A stretch of DNA of 11,549 bases. Origin: CBDHDN01 sp965261585. GTDB taxonomy: Bacteria > Pseudomonadota > Alphaproteobacteria > UBA6615. Shown here piece by piece: positions 7,824 to 11,549 of the stretch (the stretch's first letter is position 1; every line of letters starts with the position of its first letter). The position numbers were made by a program, and so were the translations under genes. The notes beneath the pieces are model-generated. The model saw only the letters and a program-made list of their open reading frames with translations. It was not told the DNA's origin and did no database searches. The DNA lies in the NCBI GenBank assembly GCA_965261585.1, contig CBDHDN010000077.1, positions 1 through 11,549 on the forward strand. The letters are read 5' to 3'.

Positions 7824-8897
7824 ATGACCAAGACCTGCCGCGCCGTCGGCATGATGAGCGGCACCTCGATGGACGGCATCGATGTCGCCGCGATCGAAAC
7901 CGACGGCGAGCGCGTCTCCTGGACCGGGCCGGCCGAAACCGTGCCCTACGAGGCCGCGCTGCGGGACCGGCTGGCGGCGGCGATCCGGGCGCCCGACGCC
8001 GACCCGGCCGGCCTCGCCGCCCTGGAACGCGACCTGACCGATGCTCACGCGGCCCTGCTTGAGTCGTTTCTGCCGCGGCTGCCGGCGGACCGGCGCGCCG
8101 TCGACGTCGTCGGCTTTCACGGCCATACGCTTGTTCACCGGCCGCCGGTCACGCGCCAGCTCGGCGACGGCGGCCGCCTGGCGGCGCGCGTCGGCATCGA
8201 CGTGGTCTACGATTTCCGCAGCGCCGACGTAGCCGCCGGCGGCGAGGGGGCGCCGTTCGCGCCGGCCTACCATGGGGCGCTGGCCCGCGACCTGGCAAAG
8301 CCCGTTGCCGTGCTGAACCTGGGCGGCGTCGGCAATGTCACATGGATCGGCGCCGACGACTTGCTGGCGTTCGACACCGGCCCCGGCAACGGCCTGATCG
8401 ACGATTGGGTCGAGGCGCAGACCGGCCAGACGTACGATGCCGACGGCCGCATCGCCACCCGCGGGCGCATCGACGAGGCCAGGCTCGAGACGCTGCTCGC
8501 CAATCCCTATTTCGACCGAACGCCGCCGAAGTCGCTCGACCGGCTGGATTTCACGGTGGACGCCATCGACGGCATGGCGCTCGCCGGCGGCGCCGCCACG
8601 CTGACCGCGTTCACGGCGCGGGCCGTCGCCCGGTCGCGCGAGCACCTGCCGGCGCCGCCGGCACGCTGGCTGGTCACCGGCGGCGGCCGCCACAACCCGA
8701 TCCTGATGCGCATGCTGGCGGACGCGCTGACCGCCCCGTGCGCGCCGATCGAATCGATCGGCGCCGACGGCGATGCCGTCGAGGCCCAGGCGTTCGCGTT
8801 CCTCGCCGTGCGCTCCCTGCACGGCCTGCCGCTCTCGTACCCGACAACGACCGGCGTGCCGTCGCCGACCACCGGCGGCCGCCTGGCGCACCCGTAG
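7824..8897 (+). CDS. anmK: Anhydro-N-acetylmuramic acid kinase
   Basis: AnmK cleaves and phosphorylates 1,6-anhydro-MurNAc from cell-wall turnover, using ATP and water, to give MurNAc-6-phosphate in the cytosol. The 357-residue protein is near the family length (about 370). Motifs in order are GMMSGTSMDGIDVA at 9-22 (ATP phosphate binding), VVGFHGHTLVH at 95-105, YDFRSADVAAGGEGAPFAP at 129-147, NLGGVGNVT at 165-173, DTGPGN at 184-189 with the catalytic Asp184, TGGGRHNP at 285-292, and DGDAVEAQAFAFLA at 315-328. The ATG at 7824 places GTSMDG near residue 13, as in relatives, although the ribosome binding site is weak and distant. No murQ, nagZ or other recycling gene is adjacent. The leader begins within 30 bases of the palindromic repeat. 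Confidence 0.96.
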   Translation: MTKTCRAVGMMSGTSMDGIDVAAIETDGERVSWTGPAETVPYEAALRDRLAAAIRAPDADPAGLAALERDLTDAHAALLESFLPRLPADRRAVDVVGFHGHTLVHRPPVTRQLGDGGRLAARVGIDVVYDFRSADVAAGGEGAPFAPAYHGALARDLAKPVAVLNLGGVGNVTWIGADDLLAFDTGPGNGLIDDWVEAQTGQTYDADGRIATRGRIDEARLETLLANPYFDRTPPKSLDRLDFTVDAIDGMALAGGAATLTAFTARAVARSREHLPAPPARWLVTGGGRHNPILMRMLADALTAPCAPIESIGADGDAVEAQAFAFLAVRSLHGLPLSYPTTTGVPSPTTGGRLAHP

Positions 8898-9001
8898 CCG
8901 CACGAGGCCCGCCCGGCCGATTGCTGGACACTGGCCCGCGCCTCGCCGGTAGAGGCCCCACCCGCCGCCGTGCTACAGAACCGCCGCAGGGGGGGTGGCG
9001 C

Positions 9002-9307
9002 GTGTTGAGACGGCTGGCTGTGGTCTGGCGCGGCGAAGAGCGCCTCTACATCACGTTCTGGTACTGGCTGGTCCTGGGCAATCTTGGGTACGGCGCGGTG
9101 CTGATGCTGATCGTGCGCGACAGCCCGCTGCCGCTGCTGGCCAAGGTGATCGTCGGCTGGCTCGGCATCGCCTACACGGCCTTCACCGGCATCGCCACCT
9201 GGCGCGCCGCGGCCACGGAGGACGGCTGGTGGCTGTGGGAGATCCTGGCGCGCCTGTCGGTCGTGGTACTCGCCCTGTTCCTGCTGTTCAGCCTGTTTAC
9301 GGGCTAG
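9002..9307 (+). CDS. Small three-helix membrane protein, unknown function
   Basis: This 101-residue protein starts at a GTG (9002-9004) with a G-rich ribosome binding site (about 8989-8995). The TTG at 9005 is a near-equal alternative. The frame is open far upstream inside anmK, but that part has no membrane character and is a shadow. The N-terminus MLRRLAVVWRGEERLYITFW is basic and aromatic. Three hydrophobic segments follow at about residues 18-38, 44-66 and 82-100. A short cytoplasmic-like loop (WRAAATEDGWW) lies between the last two. The WRGEE..FW start resembles a group of small uncharacterised alphaproteobacterial membrane proteins, from memory. It lies 104 bases after anmK and converges with the DUF934 gene. 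Function is unknown. Confidence 0.72.
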   Translation: MLRRLAVVWRGEERLYITFWYWLVLGNLGYGAVLMLIVRDSPLPLLAKVIVGWLGIAYTAFTGIATWRAAATEDGWWLWEILARLSVVVLALFLLFSLFTG

Positions 9308-9324
9308 CGGCCGGCCCCCGGCCG
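9308..9324. terminator. GC hairpin between convergent genes
   Basis: CGGCCGG and CCGGCCG pair perfectly (seven bases) across a three-base loop, immediately after the stop codon of the membrane-protein gene. A second small stem, GCCCT/AGGGC (9331-9335, 9346-9350), follows. There is no T-run on either strand. The position between two convergent genes suggests a two-way stop, but the evidence is only structural. Confidence 0.4.
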
Positions 9325-9366
9325 GACCTCGCCCTTCGAAGTATGAGGGCAGGGCACGCCCGCGGG

Positions 9367-9874
9367 TCAGCCCGCTGTGCCGTTGAGGAACACGGTCTCC
9401 GGGTTGTGGCGCAGCTCGGGCACGCTGGCGCGCGCATCGGCGGCGCGCTGGTACCAGACATCGACCTCGGCCAGCGCCTCGGTGACGGCCGCGACATCGG
9501 TCGTGTCGGCCACCTCGAACGCATCGAAGCCGGCGCGCTGCATGAACGCCAGCTGGTCGCGCAGGACGTCGCCCGTCGCCCGCACCTCGCCGGTGTAGCC
9601 GTAGCGCTCGCGCAGCGTCCGCGCGTAGGAATAGGCGCGGCCGTCGGTGAACTTCGGGAACTCGAGCACCACGACCTCGAAGCGCTGCAGGTCCTGGGCG
9701 ATCAGCGCCGGCGCCTCGTCGCTCCTCAGGCGCACGCCGACGGCGCCGAGGCGGCCGTTCAACGCCGCCCGCCCGGCCTGCCAGCGCGCCAGCGGCACGA
9801 TGACCGGGGCGACCGGCGGCAGCGGATCATGCTCGTCGACGGTCGTCCACGGATCGTCGACGATCCGGTTGTCC

Positions 9875-9885
<11 letters not shown>
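9367..9885 (-). CDS. DUF934 family protein (sulfite-reduction associated)
   Basis: This 172-residue protein belongs to the DUF934 family, which regularly sits directly after cysI in proteobacteria and is thought to help assimilatory sulfite reduction. Its biochemical role is unproven. The conserved core is plain to see: VVLEFPKFTDGRAYSYARTL followed closely by RERYGYTGEVRATGDVLRDQ (about residues 76-114), then GFDAFEV. No cofactor motif, signal peptide or membrane helix is visible. The ATG at 9885 has GGAGAGG upstream and lies inside the last codons of cysI, an 11-base overlap that implies coupled translation. The frame stays open upstream of this start, but that part is only the cysI shadow. 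cysH, often next in this cluster, is absent: the next gene is convergent. Confidence 0.92.
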
Positions 9886-11531
<1,646 letters not shown>

Positions 11532-11549
11532 GTTCGCCTACTCCCCCGG

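Noticed and set aside
7584..8903. 439-codon minus-strand frame opposite anmK and korB
   Set aside because: It is a shadow of anmK, and it translates the palindromic repeat as the artefact peptide MVRQAHHE.
8342..9307. A 321-residue protein merging an anmK-overlapping part with the membrane protein
   Set aside because: The first 220 residues are an Arg/Pro-rich shadow of anmK. Only the part from the GTG at 9002 has membrane-protein character and a ribosome binding site.

Overview
The window looks like ordinary chromosomal DNA from a high-GC alphaproteobacterium. The evidence is a Usg-family gene, a groESL operon under a CIRCE element, a cysI-DUF934 pair, a two-subunit 2-oxoacid:ferredoxin oxidoreductase and a dispersed palindrome typical of that class. 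I cannot place it below class level. No rRNA, tRNA, CRISPR array, transposase, integrase or phage gene was seen.

Layout. On the minus strand, 1-232 is the 5' part of an unrecognised coiled-coil-like gene that runs off the left edge. Bases 233-517 hold no gene, but carry a 12-bp-stem terminator for groESL (458-486), a perfect 12-bp palindrome (380-391) and a weak candidate promoter. Next come groEL (518-2179) and groES (2308-2628), both minus, preceded by a CIRCE operator (2689-2715). A second, degenerate CIRCE-like element lies at 2768-2794 in the divergent gap. On the plus strand follow usg (2885-3154), an adrenodoxin-reductase-type ferredoxin-NADP reductase (3294-4619), korA-korB (4815-7713), anmK (7824-8897) and a small three-helix membrane protein (9002-9307). 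Converging from the right on the minus strand are cysI (11531 down to 9875) and a DUF934 gene (9885 down to 9367).

How the genes fit together. GroES and GroEL form the Hsp60 folding machine, with repression by HrcA through CIRCE. KorAB oxidises a 2-oxoacid, most likely 2-oxoglutarate, and passes electrons to ferredoxin. The neighbouring reductase can exchange electrons between ferredoxin and NADP(H), so the two loci make a coherent electron-transfer pair, although no ferredoxin gene is in the window. AnmK recycles cell-wall anhydro-MurNAc. CysI and DUF934 belong to assimilatory sulfate reduction.

The most notable anomaly is cysI. It is intact in content but carries four separate +1 insertions within about 770 bases, each lengthening a run of one base. 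This looks like either a local assembly-quality problem or a very young pseudogene. I found no convincing new biological system. The best leads are the cysI frameshifts, the second CIRCE-like element and the reductase/KorAB pairing.
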